From Monoplex corrugatus (Eukaryota; Mollusca; Gastropoda; Littorinimorpha; Ranellidae): DNA of 64,000 nucleotides. The DNA is taken from NCBI GenBank assembly GCA_030674185.1, contig CM060312.1:1034992-1098991 (forward strand). Direction: 5' to 3'. Of the stretch, positions 1-12,900 are shown piece after piece. Numbering within the stretch: the stretch's first letter is position 1; every line of letters begins with the position of its first letter. The position numbers and the translations under genes are program-made. Under the pieces are notes generated by a model. It had not been told where the DNA came from. It did not search any database and worked only from the letters and a program-made list of their open reading frames with translations.

Positions 1-922
1 TTTACTGTTTATACATTGTGTGATTTTACTGTTTATATATTGTGTGATTTTACTGTTTATATATTGTGTGATTTTACTGTTTATATATTGTGTGATTTTA
101 CTGTTTATATATTGTGTGATTGTATTGTTTATATATTGTGTGATTTTACTGTTTATATTTTGTGTAATTTTACTGTTTATATATTGTGTGATTTTACTGT
201 TTATATATTGTGTGATTTTACTGTTTATATATTGTGTGATTTTACTGTTTATATATTGTGTGATTTTACTGTTTATATTTGTGTGATTGTATTGTTTATA
301 TATTGTGTGATTGTATTGTTTATATATTGTGTGATTTTACTGTTTATATATTGTGTGATTTTACTGTTTATATATTACGTGATTTTGCTGTTTATATATT
401 GTGTGATTTTACTGTTTATATATTGTGTGATTTTACTGTTTATATATTGTGTGATTTTACTGTTTATATATTGTAATTTTACTGTTTATATATTGTGTGA
501 TTTTACTGTTTATATATTGTGTGATTTTATTGGTTGTACATTGTGTGATTTTACTGTTTATATATTGTGTGATTTTACTGTTTATATATTGTGTGATTTT
601 ACTGTTTATATATTGTAATTTTACTGTTTATATATTGTGTGATTTTACTGTTTATATATTGTGTGATTTTATTGGTTGTACATTGTGTGATTTTACTGTT
701 TATATATTGTGTGATTTTACTGTTTATATATTGTGTGATTTTACTGTTTATATATTGTGATTTTACTGTTTATATATTGTGTGATTTTACTGTATATATA
801 TTGTGTGTTATTTTACTGATTTATATACATTGTGTGTATTTTAACTGTTTATATATTGTGTGATTTTGCTGTTTATACATTGTGTGATTTTACTGTTTAT
901 ATATTGTGTGATTTTACTGTTT
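1..922. repeat. 24-bp satellite A, left arm
   Basis: About 38 head-to-tail copies of a 24-bp AT-rich unit containing GATTTTACTGTTTATATATT. Starts of successive units at 15 and 39 give the period. Because 24 is divisible by 3, all frames stay open and give spurious 8-residue repeat peptides. Occasional variants (TGGTTGTACA at 531 and 673) recur about 142 bp apart, so a larger block was duplicated. The array runs off the left edge of the window and resumes after the LINE at 923-3923. Confidence 0.95.
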
Positions 923-957
923 GCTCAAGAAAATATAAGGAGATACAAACGGACTGA

Positions 958-1746
958 TTACAACGGAAAACGACGCGGCGAGGAAAACGATTAAAGAAAA
1001 ACGAAAAGGTTGGGACCTGGAACATTTGCGGTCTGACGAACAAAGAACCAGAGATAGTAGAGTTCATGACCCAGCGCAAGATCTCCATACTGTGCATTGC
1101 AGACACCAGAAAGAAAGGAACAGGAACAAAGGAAATAGACGCCAACTATGTTCTCATTTGGAGCGGTGTAAGCAAGGAACAGAGAGCAGCACATGGCGTG
1201 GGTTTCATCCTACACCATGACAAGCCAAAAGACCTAGTGAGTACGGAGTTCATTTCAGAGAGACTCTTGAAGATCGGCATTAGGGAGGACAACAAGATCA
1301 ACAACTACATTCAAGTGTATGCACCATGTAATGACTCCTACTCAGATGAGGATAAGGACTCCTTCTTCGAAAAACTCTCGGACACCATCAACAGCATCCC
1401 GGACCAAGAAGACTTGTACGTCATGGGAGATTTCAATGGCAGAGTCGGAGAGAGAAGAACACCATGGACAAAAACACCTTGGTCCACACAGTGACCACAG
1501 AACACCATGCAACTACAACGGCAACCATGTATTGGAACTGTGTGCAGAGCATGACCTTATTGTCACCAACACCTTCTTCCAGCACAGAGCCACTCAGATC
1601 TACACCTGGTACAAATGGAGCGACATCGACGTCTCATCTCAAATCGATTTCACACTAGCAAGATCTAGAATGCAGAACAACATCAGAGACTCAAGAGCCA
1701 TCCCCAACGCAGGCCTGGACACAGACCAAGGCCAATCATCACGACG
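958..1746 (+). pseudogene. LINE endonuclease domain (APE type), frameshifted
   Basis: The frame is open from 958 and reads KVGTWNICGLTNKE near 1006-1047, the usual start of this endonuclease fold. It continues through a VMGDFNGRVG motif (about 1423-1452, a catalytic Asp/Asn segment) to a stop near 1494. The homologous sequence continues in another frame from about 1490 (GNHVLELCAEHDLIVTNTFF, then SSQIDFTLARSR) and is lost again near 1735, where the conserved SDH catalytic motif would be expected. The enzyme would nick target DNA to prime reverse transcription. Two frameshifts and the damaged SDH region make it non-functional. Confidence 0.8.
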
Positions 1747-3912
1747 TTGGTCACTCAGAAGAAGAGGAGGTTCACTAAAAAGAAGAAACAGCCGGAAAGA
1801 CTCAACATACACAAGCTTCAAGACGAAGAGGTGCAGACTCAGATCAGATGCATCAACAGTGAAAAATTGGACTGTAGTGACCCTACATTACTAAACGTAG
1901 AGGAAGCTTGGGGCATCTTCAAGACAGTCCTCCTGGACACTATAAAAGAAGCCTGTGGCACCAAGCAGACAGGAGGAAGAAACAGAAAGGCAACAGCTTG
2001 GTGGAACAAAGAAGTGAAGGATGCTATCAAGGAAAAGAAGAAACTATACAAGATCTGGGTCAAGTCAAAGGATGAAGAGGACTACATCAAGTACAGACTT
2101 GCAAGAAGACACAGCAAGAAAGTTGTGAGAACAGCAAAGGAAAAGTCATGGACCCAGTATGGTGAAAAACTCTATGAAACATGCAAAGCTTCCCCAAGAG
2201 AGTTTTACAAGAGTGTGAAAGCGATGAGAGTGCGAGATGAACCTTTCGATCCAACCACTATCATCAACGATGCAAACGGGGAAGCATTGCATGAAGAGGA
2301 GAAAATGGTGAAGAGATGGGAAAACTATTTCAAAGACCTACTCAACCCATCAGGAGTACGGGCACAAGACACACAGTCCCAGTTCATCCCCAGCCACCCA
2401 GACCACTCAGAACCTACCATCCTAGAGAGTGAAGTAAGAAAAGCAGTGAAGACCAGTCCTAAAGGAAAGGCAGCTGGAGACGACGGCATAACAACTGAAG
2501 CCATCCATGTGTGCGGTGAAACCGGAATTCAGTGGCTCACCACCATCTTTCAGAAAGCTTGGGAAGAGAGAAAAGTGCCTGAAGACTGGCAAAATGCAAT
2601 AGTGGTGCCAATATGGAAGAAGAAGGGCAGCAAGAAAGACTGCAGTACCTACAGAGGCATATCACTACTCAGCCATGTAGGGAAAATGTACGCAAAGATC
2701 CTGGAGCAGCGCACTCGAGCGAAAACAGAACATCTCCTCAGTGACGCCCAATTTGGCTTCAGAAAAGGAAGAGGGTGCACCGATGCAATCTTTGCACTCC
2801 GACAACTGTGCGAGAGGGCGATCGAATACGACCGAGATCTCCATCTTGTATTCGTTGATCAAGAAAAGGCCTTTGATCGAGTCAACAGAGACAAGCTATG
2901 GAAGGTCCTCGAGCAGTACGATGTCAAGGGTCAGCTGCTAGACAACACTCGGGCCATCTATGCCAACAGCAGGAGTGCAGTCCGCACCGCCAGTGGAACA
3001 TCTGATGGTTCCCAGTGACATCGGGAGTAAGGCAGGGCTGTAATCTCTCCCCTCTTCTCTTCGTGATCTATATGGATCAGATTACGAAGGAGGCAAACCC
3101 AGACCCTGAAGCACTCAATGAACTCATGTTTGCGGACGACCAGGCAATGGTGAACAATGACAAGGTACAGCTACAGGAGCACACAGACCAGCTCAGCGAA
3201 AGCTGCGAGACATACGGCATGAAGATCAGCGTCAGCAAGACCGAGGTCATGACTGTCAGTAAGAGACCAAACAAACTGGATATCGACATCAACGGAACCC
3301 AGTTGAAGCAAGCCAATGAATTTAAATACCTGGGTAGCATCTTCACTGAAAATGGCAAACTAGACAGAGAAATCGAGACTACATGTAGATGCCAGAAAGC
3401 CAACGCAGTCAGCTACCAACTTGCCCCTCTCCTGAAACACCCCAGCATTCCCACCAGCACTAAGGCGAAACTCATCAACGCCATTTTTCTGCCAACGCTG
3501 ACATACCAGTGCCAGACATGGTCCCTAACTAAAGTCCTCGAGAGAAAACTGGTCACCCGTGAAATGAAATGCCTGAGGAAAGCAGTAAACAAGACAAGGC
3601 GGGACAAGATCAGAAATGAGGTGATACGAGACATAGTAGGAGCAACACCAATCCTACAACACATCGAACATATGAGGATCAAGTGGTTCGGACACCTCAC
3701 ACGTATGCCCCTAAACCATCCAGCTCTTCGGGCATACAACACCAGATACTCTGGCTGGAGAGCCAGAGGAAGACCAAGACGACGATGGAGCGACTCCGTG
3801 GCAGACATCCTCAGAGCTCACAAGATGTCTCTTTCCAGGCCACCTGCCTTGCTGCTGACAGACGACTGTATCTCCCCGCGACGCCCACCGGTACAAGCGG
3901 AAGGAAAAAGTA
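1747..3912 (+). pseudogene. LINE reverse transcriptase domain, frameshifted
   Basis: The first open segment (1747-3017) carries a linker (YFKDLLNPSG), the fingers region (SPKGKAAGDDGITTEA), the YRGISLLSHVGKMYAKIL block, FGFRKGRGCTDAIF, and motif A (LVFVDQEKAFDRV, about 2848-2886). A frame change near 3012 leads into the second segment (3015-3912) with motif B (GVRQGCNLSPLLF), the catalytic FADD box at 3129-3140, the YLGSIF motif and the C-terminal WFGHLTRMP and RGRPRRRW motifs. After about 3912 the frame runs into satellite A, which adds meaningless residues. RNA-directed DNA synthesis is the family function; this copy could not make one continuous protein. Confidence 0.85.
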
Positions 3913-3923
3913 AAAAAAGTAAG

Positions 3924-4986
3924 TTTACTGTTCATATATTGTGTGTTTTTACTGTTTATACATTGTGTATTTTACTGTTTATACATTGTGTGATTTATTG
4001 TTTATATATTGTGTGTGATTTTATTGTTTATACATTGTGTGATTTTACTGTATACATTGTGTGATTTTATTGTTTATACATTGTGTGATTTATTGTTTAT
4101 ACATTGTGTGATTTTACTGTTTACATTTTGATTTATTGTTTATAATTGTGTGATTTTACTGTTTATACATTGTGCTGATATTTATTTACTGTATACATTG
4201 TGTGATTTTACTGTTTATATATTGTGTGATTTTATTGTTTATACATTGTGTGATTTTACTGTTTATATATTGTGTGATTTTATTGTTTATTATATTGTGT
4301 GATTTTACTGTTTATATATTGTGTGATTTTACTGTTTATATATATTGTGTGATTTTACTGTTTATATATTGTGTGATTTTAACTGTTTATATATTGTGTG
4401 ATTTTATTGTTTATATATTTTGTGATTTTATTGTTTATTATAATTGTGTGATTTTACGTTTATACATTGTGTGATTTTATTGTTTATATATGTGTGATTT
4501 TACTGTATACATTGTGTGATTTTAATTGTTTACACAATATGTGATTTTACTGTTTAAACATTGTGTGATTTTATTGTTTATACATTGTGTGATTTTATTG
4601 TTTACACAATATGTGATTTTACTGTTCATACATTGTGTGATTTTACTGTTTATACATTTGTTATTTTATTGGTTATACATTGTGTGATTTTACTGTATAC
4701 ATTGTGTGATTTTACTGTATACATTGTGTGATTTTACTGTTTATACATTGTGTAATTTTATTGTTTACACAATGTCATTTTACTGTTTATACATTGTGTG
4801 ATTTTACCGTTTATTCATTGTATAATTCTATTGTTTATACATTGCATGATTCTATTGTTTATATATTACATGATTCTATTGTTAATTCATTGCAGATTCT
4901 ATTGTCTATACCATGTAATGTTCTATTGTTTATACAATACACGATTTATTGCTTATACATTGCACGATTTATTGTTTATACATATT
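3924..4986. repeat. 24-bp satellite A, right arm
   Basis: The same 24-bp unit as at 1-922, here with more substitutions and indels. Divergence rises towards 4900, where TGATTCTATTGTTTATACATTG replaces the consensus. The array ends where a truncated RTE-like LINE begins. Confidence 0.9.
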
Positions 4987-6228
4987 ATGAATAAGAATAA
5001 TCATGATGAGAACAAGGAATAGAATCAAAAGAGAAATAGCAGAAGAAAAGTGTGGATTTGTGGAAGGGAAAGGAACTATTAATGCCATATATACATCCTA
5101 AGAACTATCATAGAGAGGTCAATTGAGATGAATAAGGATTTGTATTTATGCTTTGTTGACTATACCAAGGCTTTCGATCGGGTACGACATGATGAATTGA
5201 TCAACCAACTGGAGAGACTCAATGTTGATGGAAAAGATCTACGAATACTCAGGAATATGTACTGGGAACAAACAGCTGCAATAAGAATAGAAAACAATAT
5301 AAGCTCAATCCAAAACATCAAAAGAGGAGTCAGACAGGGTTGTGTTTTGTCACCAGATCTGTTTTCACTATACAGCGAAAACATCATAAGAAACCTAGAA
5401 GAAGACCCTGGATTAAAGGTTGGAGGGAAAATGATAAACAACATTCGGTACGCAGATGACACCATGCTAATTGCAGAAAATGAAAGGGACCTACAAAACC
5501 TTGTGAATATACTAGAAATAGAAAGCAAAGGTAAGGGGTTGGAACTAAACAGCAGGAAGACTGAAGTCATGGTGATCAGTAAAAAAAATGAAATCCCCTC
5601 ATGCAAAATAACAGCAAATGGCACAACCTTGACTCAGGTTAATAAGTTCAAATACCTGGGAACGGTCATTTCATCAGACGGCAGATGTACATCGGAAATA
5701 GCTGGCAGAATCGGCCAAGCCAAAACAGCATTCAAGAAGACGACAAGCATTGTTACCAACAAATGCCTATCAATTAACATCAGAAAGAGAGTCCTTGAAT
5801 GTTATATAGAACCAATACTGTTGTACGGATGTGAGGCGTGGACAGTCAACAAGCAAAGACAGAACAAGATTGAGGCAGCCGAGATGTGGTTTCTAAGAAG
5901 AATGTTGAGAGTTCCATGGACAGCAAAGAAAACAAACGAGACAGCCTTGATGGAGGAAGACACAAGTAGATCACTCATAAGGAATATTAGGAAAAGATGG
6001 GCAACATTTATAGGCCATTTTATGACGAAGGGTTATTTGGAGACACCTGGTCACAACGGGAAAGCTGGAGGGAAAGAGAGCACCAGGTAGACCCCTGGAG
6101 AAATTGCTGGACGGACTTGCAGAGTGGCTATGGATGAGGAGGGTGGGGGAGATGCTAGGAGCAACGAGAGATAGAGATGGTTGGAAGTCCATGGTCGCCA
6201 ACGCCATGCGGCAGGGCACCTGACGATG
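4987..6228 (+). mobile_element. RTE-like LINE family B, copy 1 (5'-truncated)
   Basis: Begins abruptly inside the RT domain at a point matching 29163 and 54826 in the other copies (AAGAATAATCATGATGAG) and runs to the family 3' end (GGCAGGGCACCTGACGATGATGAC). Truncation at the 5' end is normal for target-primed reverse transcription. The flanks are satellite A; a short ACATAT-type match lies on both sides but is too weak to call a target duplication. Confidence 0.88.
5028..6205 (+). pseudogene. LINE family B reverse transcriptase, partial
   Basis: The longest open segment (5128-6090) contains motif A (LCFVDYTKAFDRV), motif B (GVRQGCVLSPDLF), YADD at 5449-5460, FKYLGTVISSDG and the C-terminal YGCEAWTVNKQ and IGHFM motifs. 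Upstream, a 2-nt AT insertion near 5090 (ATATATACATCC) breaks the frame before motif A; the same insertion is present at 54913 but not at 29252. Near 6060 another shift truncates the conserved 'GKLEGKRAPGRPREK' end. The palm is complete but the protein lacks fingers and endonuclease. Confidence 0.85.
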
Positions 6229-6253
6229 ATGACATATGATTCTATTGTTTATA
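6229..6253. repeat. Satellite A remnant between two LINE insertions
   Basis: One satellite A unit (TATGATTCTATTGTTTATAC) separates LINE family B copies 1 and 2, showing that two independent insertions landed about 25 bp apart in the same array. Confidence 0.75.
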
Positions 6254-6614
6254 CATGGACAGCAAAGAAAACAAACGAGACAGTCTTGATGTAGGCAGAC
6301 ACAAGAAGACCATTGATAAGGAAGATTAGGAAAAGACAGGCAATATTTATAGGTCATTTTATGAGGAAAGGGGAATTGGAGCACCTGGTCACAACGGGAA
6401 AGCTGGGGGAAGAGAGCACCAGGTAGACCCAGGGAGAAGATGTTGGACGGACTTGCAGAGTGGCTGAAGACAAAGAGGGTGGAAGAGGTGCTTGAGGCAA
6501 CAAGAGATAGAAACAGAAGGAAGACCATGATCGCCAACGCCATGTGGCAAGGCACCTGATGATAATGATGATGATGATGATGATAATGATGATGATGATT
6601 GATGATGATGATGA
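6254..6614 (+). mobile_element. RTE-like LINE family B, copy 2 (3' end only)
   Basis: A 3'-terminal fragment starting at ATGGACAGCAAAGAAAACAA (matching 5918 and 30084) and running through the conserved IRKRQAxFIGHFMRKG region to GGCACCTGATGATAATGATG. It ends in an impure GAT/TGA microsatellite of about 55 bp. RTE-clade elements end in short simple repeats rather than poly(A), which fits. Frames are broken. On the minus strand the tail reads as poly-Ile/Ser, an artefact. Confidence 0.85.
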
Positions 6615-6720
6615 TACATCTGTATAATTATGCTGTTTATTCATTGTATGATTCTATTGTTAACGCACTGTCTGATTCTATTGTTTATACATTGTATCAT
6701 TCTATTCGCATTATAATCTA
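6615..6720. repeat. Satellite A remnant
   Basis: About four diverged 24-bp units (ATGATTCTATTGTTTATACATTG and similar) at the end of satellite A before the GT-rich array begins. Confidence 0.7.
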
Positions 6721-8390
6721 AATGCATAGTATGATGTGTGTATTTGTATTGTATGATGCGTGAAATGTGTATTGTGTGATGTGTGATGTGTGGGATGTGC
6801 GTCTCCTATATGACCTGTGTGATGTGTGATGTAAGGTATTGTGTGAATTGTGTGATGCCTGAAGTGTGTATTGTGTGATATGTGTATTGTCTGTATTGTG
6901 TAATGTGTGTATTTGGGATGTGTGCATTGTGTGTATTGTGTAATGTGTGTATTTGGGATGTGTGCATTGTGTGTATTGTGTGATGTGTGTATTGTGTGTA
7001 TTGCATGTGTGTACTGTGTGATGTGTGTACTGTGTGATGTGTGTACTGTGTGATGTGTATACTGTGTGATGTGTGTACTGTGTGATGTGTGTACTGTGTG
7101 ATGTGTGTATTGTGTGATGTGTATACTGTGTGATGTGTGTATTGTGTGATGTGTGTACTGTGATGTGTGTACTGTGTGATGTGTGTACTGTGTGATGTGT
7201 GTACTGTGTGATGTGTGTATTGTGTGATGTGTGTACTGTGTGATGTGTGTATTGTGTGATGTGTGTACTGTGTGATGTGTGTACTGTGTGATGTGTGTAC
7301 TGTGTGATGTGTAAACTGTGTGATGTGTGTATTGTGTGATGTGTGTATTATCTGTATTGTGTACTGTGTGATGTGTGTACTGTGTGATGTGTGTACTGTG
7401 TGATGTGTGTACTATGTGATGTGTGTACTGTGTGATGTGTGTACTCTGTGAAGTGTGTACTGTGTGATGTGTGTACTGTGTGATGTGTGTACTGTGTGAT
7501 GTGTGAATTGTGTGATGTATGTAGTGTGTAGTGTGTGTACTGTGTGATGTGTGTATTGTGTGATGTGTGTACTGTGTGATGTGTGTACTGTGTGAAGTGT
7601 GTACTGTGTGATATGTCTAATGTGTGAAGTGTGTACTGTGTGATATGTATATTGCATGAAGTGTGTATTGCATGATGTGTGTATTGTGTGATGTGTGCAT
7701 TGTGTGATGTGTGTATTGTGTGATGTGTGTACTGCGTGATGTGTGTACTGGGTGATGTGTTTTACTGTGTTAAGAGTGTACTGTGTGATGTGTGTACTGT
7801 GTGATGTGTGTAGTGTGTGGTATGTGTACTGTGATGTGTATACTGTGTGAAGTGTGTAGTATGTGATGTGTATTGTGTGTACTGTATGATGTGTGTGATG
7901 TGTGTATTGTATGATGTGTGTGGTGTTTGATGTGTGTGGTGTTTGATGTGTATATTGTGTGATTGTGATGTGTCTTGTGTGATGAGTATATTGAGTATAC
8001 TGTATGTAATGTGTGATGTGTGCATTGTGTGATGTGTATATTGTGTGATGTGATGTGTGTATTGTGTGATGTGTATATTGTGTGATGTGTGTATTGTGTG
8101 CTGTGTATATTGTGTGTTGTGTGATGTGTGTATTGTGTGATGAGTATATTGTATGTGATGTGTGATGTGTGTTTTGTGTGATGTGTGATGTGTGTATTGT
8201 GTGATGTGTGGTGTGTATGATGTGTGTATTGTGTGATGTGTGTATTGTGTGATGTGTGTGGTGTCTGATGTGTATATTGTGTGATGTATGTTGTGTGTCT
8301 TGTGTGATTTGTGTATTATGTGTAATGTGTGTATTGTGCGTGATGTGTGATGTGTGATGTGTGCATTGTGCGATGTGTGTATTGTGTGAA

Positions 8391-9990
8391 GCCTAAAGCA
8401 TGTGATGTGTGTATTGTGTGTATTGTGTGATATGTGGTGTGTACATTGAGCGATGTGTGAAGTGTGTATGTGTTTATTGTGTGATGTGTGTATTGTGTAA
8501 TGTGTGTATTGTGTGATGCGTGTATTGTGTGATGTCTGTATTGTGATATGTGCTGTGCGTATTGTGTGTATTGTGTTGTGTGTGATATGATATGTGCGAT
8601 GTGTGTATTGTGTAATGTGTATTGTGTGTATTGTATGTTGTGTGCATTATGTGATGTGTGAAGTGTGTGATGTGTGATGTGTGTGTTGTGTGATGTGTGA
8701 AGTGTGTATTGTGTGATGTGTGATATGTGTATTGTGTGATGTGTGTATTGTGTGATGTGTGCATTGTGTGATGTGTGTATTGTGTGATGTGTGCATTGTG
8801 TGATGTGTGTATTGTGTTATTGTGTTATTGTGAAATGTATATTGTGTGATGGTTGTGTATTGTGTTGATGTGTGAAGGGTGTATTGTGTGATGTGTGTAT
8901 TGTGTAAAGCCTAAAGCATGTGATGTGTGTATTGTGTGTATTGTGTGATGTGTGAAGTGTGTATTGTGTGATGTGCGATGTGTGTATTGTGTGATGTGTG
9001 TATTGTGTGAAGCCTGAAGCATGTCATGTGTGTATTGTGTGATGTGTGTATTGTGTGGGTGTGTCTATTGTGTGAAGCCTAAAGCATGTGATGTGTGTAT
9101 TGTGTGTATTGTGTATTGTGTGATGTGTGTATTGTGTGATGTGTGAAGTGTGAGTTGTGTGATGTGCGATGTGTGTATTGTGTGATGTGTGTATTGTGTG
9201 AAGCCTGAAGTATGTGATGTGTATATTGTGTGATGTGTGATGTGTGTATTGTGTAATGTGTGTATTGTGTGGTGTGTGATGTGTGCATTGTGTGGTGTGT
9301 GGTGTGTGATGTGTGTATTGTATGATGTCTGTATTGTATGTGTATTGTGTGATATGTGCTGTGCGTATTGTGCGTATTGTGTGATGTATGTATTGTGTGA
9401 TGTGTGTATTATGCTATGGTTGTATTGTGTGATGTGTGATGTGTGTATTGTGTGGTATGTGATGTGTGTATTGTGCGATATGTGTATTGTGTGCTGGGTG
9501 CTGTGTGTATTGTGTGATGTGTAATGTGTGTATTGTGCGATGTGTGTATTGTGTGATGTGTGAATTGTGTATTGTGTGATGTGTGTATTGTGCAAGGTGT
9601 ATATATTGTAATGTGTGTATTGTGTGATTTGTGTATTGTGCAATGTGTGTATTGTGTGATGTGTGTATTGTATGATGTGTGTATTGTGCAATGTGTGTAT
9701 TGTGTGTGTTGTGTGTACTGTGTGAAGTGTGTATTGTGTGTGAAGCCTGAAGTATGTGGTATGATGTCTGTATTGTATGATGTGTGTATTGTGTGATATG
9801 TGCTGTGCGTATTGTACGTATTGTGTGTATGTGTGTATTGTGTGATGTATATATTGTGTGATGTGTGTATTGTGCAATGTGTGTATTGTGTGATGTGTGA
9901 TTGTGTGGTATGTGATGTGTGTATCGTGCGATATGTGTATTGTGTGCTGTGTGCTGTGTGTATTGTGTGATGTGTAATGTGTGTATTGTG
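8391..9990. repeat. Higher-order duplications inside the GT-rich satellite
   Basis: The rare variant GCCTAAAGCATG or GCCTGAAG(C/T)ATG occurs at 8391, 8909, 9012, 9077, 9203 and 9745. The stretch 8909-9030 is repeated at 9077-9220. A second block (9333-9550, starting ATGTCTGTATTGTATG and including GATATGTGCTGTGCGTATTG) recurs at 9763-9995, about 430 bp away. These are nested duplications of many units rather than single-unit slippage. Confidence 0.7.
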
Positions 9991-12900
9991 CGATGTGTGT
10001 GTATTGTGTGATGTGTGATTTGTGTGATGTGTGTACTGTGCAATGTGTGTATTGTGTGATGTGTGTATTGTGCAATGTGTGTATTGTGTGATGTGTGTAT
10101 TGTGTGATGTGTGTATTGTGCAATGTGTGTATTGTGTGATGTGTGTATTGTGTGATGTGTGTATTGTGTGATGTGTGAATTGTGTGACGTGTGTATTGTG
10201 CAATGTGTGTATTGTGTGATGTGTGTGTATTGTGATGTGTGTATTGTGTGATTTGTGTATTGTGCAATGTGTGTATTGTGTGATGTGTGACTGTGTGATG
10301 TGTGTACTGTGTGAAGTGTGTATTGTGTGATGTGTGTACTGTGTGAAGTGTGTATGTGGATGTGTGTACTGTGTGAAGTGTGTACTGTGTGATGTGTGTA
10401 CTGTGTGAAGTGTGTATTGTGTGATGTGTATTGTGTGTGTGTACTGTGTGAGTGTGTATTGTGTGATGTGTGTATTGTGTGAAGTGTGTAATGTGCTGAT
10501 GTGTGTACTGTGTGAAGTGTGTACTGTGTGAGTGTGTATTGTGTGATGTGTGTATTGTGTGAAGTGTGTACTGTGTGATGTGTGTATTGTGTGATGTGTG
10601 TATTGTGTGATGTGTGTATGTGTGTATCTGTTTTGTGATGTGTGATTGTGTGATGTGTGAATGTATTGTGTGATATGTAATTGTATGTTGATGTGTGTAT
10701 GTGTGAGTGTGGTATTGTGTTGTGTATTGTGTGTGTGTACTGTGTGATGTGTGTTGATGTATGTGTATTGTGTGATGTGTGTATGTTGTGTGTGTATTGT
10801 GTAATGTGTGATTTGTGTGTAGTGTGTGATTGTGTATGTGTGGTATTGTTGATGTGTATTTGTGTTGTATTTGTATGTGTGTGTGTGATTGATGTGTGTA
10901 TGTAGTGTGTTTCGTGTGAGTGTGTATTTGTGTGATGTGTGTATGGTGAATTGTCATGTGTATGTGTATTATGTGGTGTGTTGAGTGTTTGTGATGTGTG
11001 TGTGTATGTGTATTTATTGTAGTGAGTGTGTATTGTGGATGTGTGTATGTGTGAATGTGTGTATCTGTGTGATGTGTGTATTGTGTGAGTGTGTTATTGT
11101 GGTGAAGTGTGTATTGTATGTGTGTATGTGTGATGTGGTATTGTGTGATGTGTGTATTGTGTGATGTGTGTATTGTGTGATGTGAGTGATGTTGTATTGT
11201 GTGATGTGTGTATGTGTGATGTGTGTATGTGTGATGTGTGTATTGTGTGATGTGTGATGTGTGATTGTGGTGTGATGTGTTGTTGATGTGTGTATTGTGT
11301 GTGTGATTGCTGTGATGTGTGTATTGTGTGATGTGTTTGTGTGATGTGATGTGTATGTGTGTATGTGTGGTGTATGTGTGATGTGTGTATTGTGTGATGT
11401 GTGTATTGTGCGATGTGTTATGTTGTGTGAGTGTGTATGTGTGATGTGTGATGTAGTTTGGTGATTGTGTATGTGATTGTGTTGTGTGAGTGTGTATTGT
11501 GTGATGTGTGTATGAGTGTGTATTGTGTGTAGTTGTGTATTGTTTGTGATGTGGATGTGTGATGTGTATGTATTGTGATGTGTTATGTGTGAGTTGTATT
11601 GTGTGATGTGTGATTGTGTGATTTTTGTGATGATGTGTATTGTGTGATTGTGTATGTGTGTATATGATTGTGTGTGTGTATTGATGTGTGGTATGTGTGT
11701 ATTGTGTGATGTGATTGTGGATTGATGATGGTATTGGTGGATGTGTGGTATGTGTATTGTATGTGTGTGATTGTGATGTGATGTGTGTATGTGTGATGTG
11801 TGTGTATTGTGTGATGTGTGTATTGTGTGATGTGTGTATGTGTGATGTTGTATTGGTGTGTATGTGTGATGTGTGAATGTGTATTGTGTGATGGTGTTTG
11901 TATTGTGATGTGTGTATTGTGTGAATGTTTGATGTGATTGGTGATGTGTGTATTGTGTGATGTGTGATTGTGTGAGTTGTGTGAGTGTGTGGTATTGTGT
12001 ATGTGTGTTTGTGTGATGTGGTATTGTGTGATGTGTTATTGTGATGTGTGATGTGTGTTTTGTGTGATTGTGTGTGTGTTATTGTGTGATGTTGTTTGTG
12101 ATGTGTGTTGTGTGATGTGTGATTGTGTGATGTGTGTATTGTGTGATTGTGTATTGTGTGATGTTGATGTGTGTATTGTGGATGTGTATTGTATTGATGT
12201 GTGATGTGTGTATGTGTGATGTGTGTATGTGTGTATGATGTGATGTATTAGTGATGTTTATGTGATGATGTGTGTATTGTGTGATGTGTATGTGATGTGT
12301 GTATTGTGTGATGTGTGTATTATGTGAATGATTGTGGATGTGTGTATTGTGGATGAATTTATTGTGATGTGTGATGTGTGTATTGTGTGATGTGTGATTG
12401 GTGTATTGTGTGATGTGTGTATGTGTGTGATAAGTGATTTGTGTATATGATGATTGTGTGTGTGTATTGTGATGTGTATGGGTGAAGTGTGTATTGTTGA
12501 TTTTGTGTGTGTGTGTGTGTGTATGTGTATTGTAGTGATGTTGTTTGTGATGTGTGTATTTGTAGATGTGTGTATTGTGTGAGTGTGATTATGTGATGAA
12601 GTGTTTTTGTGTGATGTGTGTATTGTGTGATGTGTTATGTGTGTGTGATTGTGAGTGTGTATTGTGTATGTGTGATGTGTGTATTGTGTGATGTGTGTAT
12701 TGTGTGTATGTGTTATGTGATGTGTTATTGTTGATGTGTGTATGTTGATTAGTGTGTATTGTTGATGTGTGTATGTGTGATTGTGTATGTTGATGTGTGT
12801 ATTGTGTGATTGTTATGTGTGATGTTATGTGTTTGTGTGATGTTGTATTGTGTGATGTGTGTATTGTGTGATGTGTGTATTGTGTGATGTGTGTATTGTG

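Larger units (their letters stand above)
923..3923 (+). mobile_element. RTE-like non-LTR retrotransposon (family A), inserted in satellite A
   Basis: A 3.0-kb element with an apurinic-type endonuclease followed by a reverse transcriptase and a C-terminal region ending in a WFGHLTRMP motif and an RGRPRRRW motif, the order known for RTE-like/'craniofacial development protein 2-like' LINEs. Satellite A lies on both sides: the left flank ends in TTTTACTGTTT and the right flank begins TTTACTGTTC, so a target duplication of about 9 bp is possible, although the flank is itself repetitive. The 3' end is a short A-rich tail (GTAAAAAAAGTAAG). The reading frame is broken at least three times, so the copy is inactive. 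Confidence 0.88.

Noticed and set aside
16..863. Long overlapping plus-strand frames of CDFTVYIL repeats
   Set aside because: They arise from a 24-bp repeat whose length is a multiple of 3; no start context, composition or domain supports translation.
1..922. CRISPR-like array
   Set aside because: Units are contiguous with no spacers; the genome is eukaryotic. The same applies to all other arrays in the window.
6556..6612. GAT-rich tract read as a poly-Ile/Ser gene on the minus strand
   Set aside because: It is the simple-repeat 3' tail of an RTE-like LINE.
9065..10957. 630-codon minus-strand frame rich in His/Thr/Ile/Tyr
   Set aside because: Pure by-product of the GT-rich 16-bp satellite; the unit has no stop on this strand and no coding bias.
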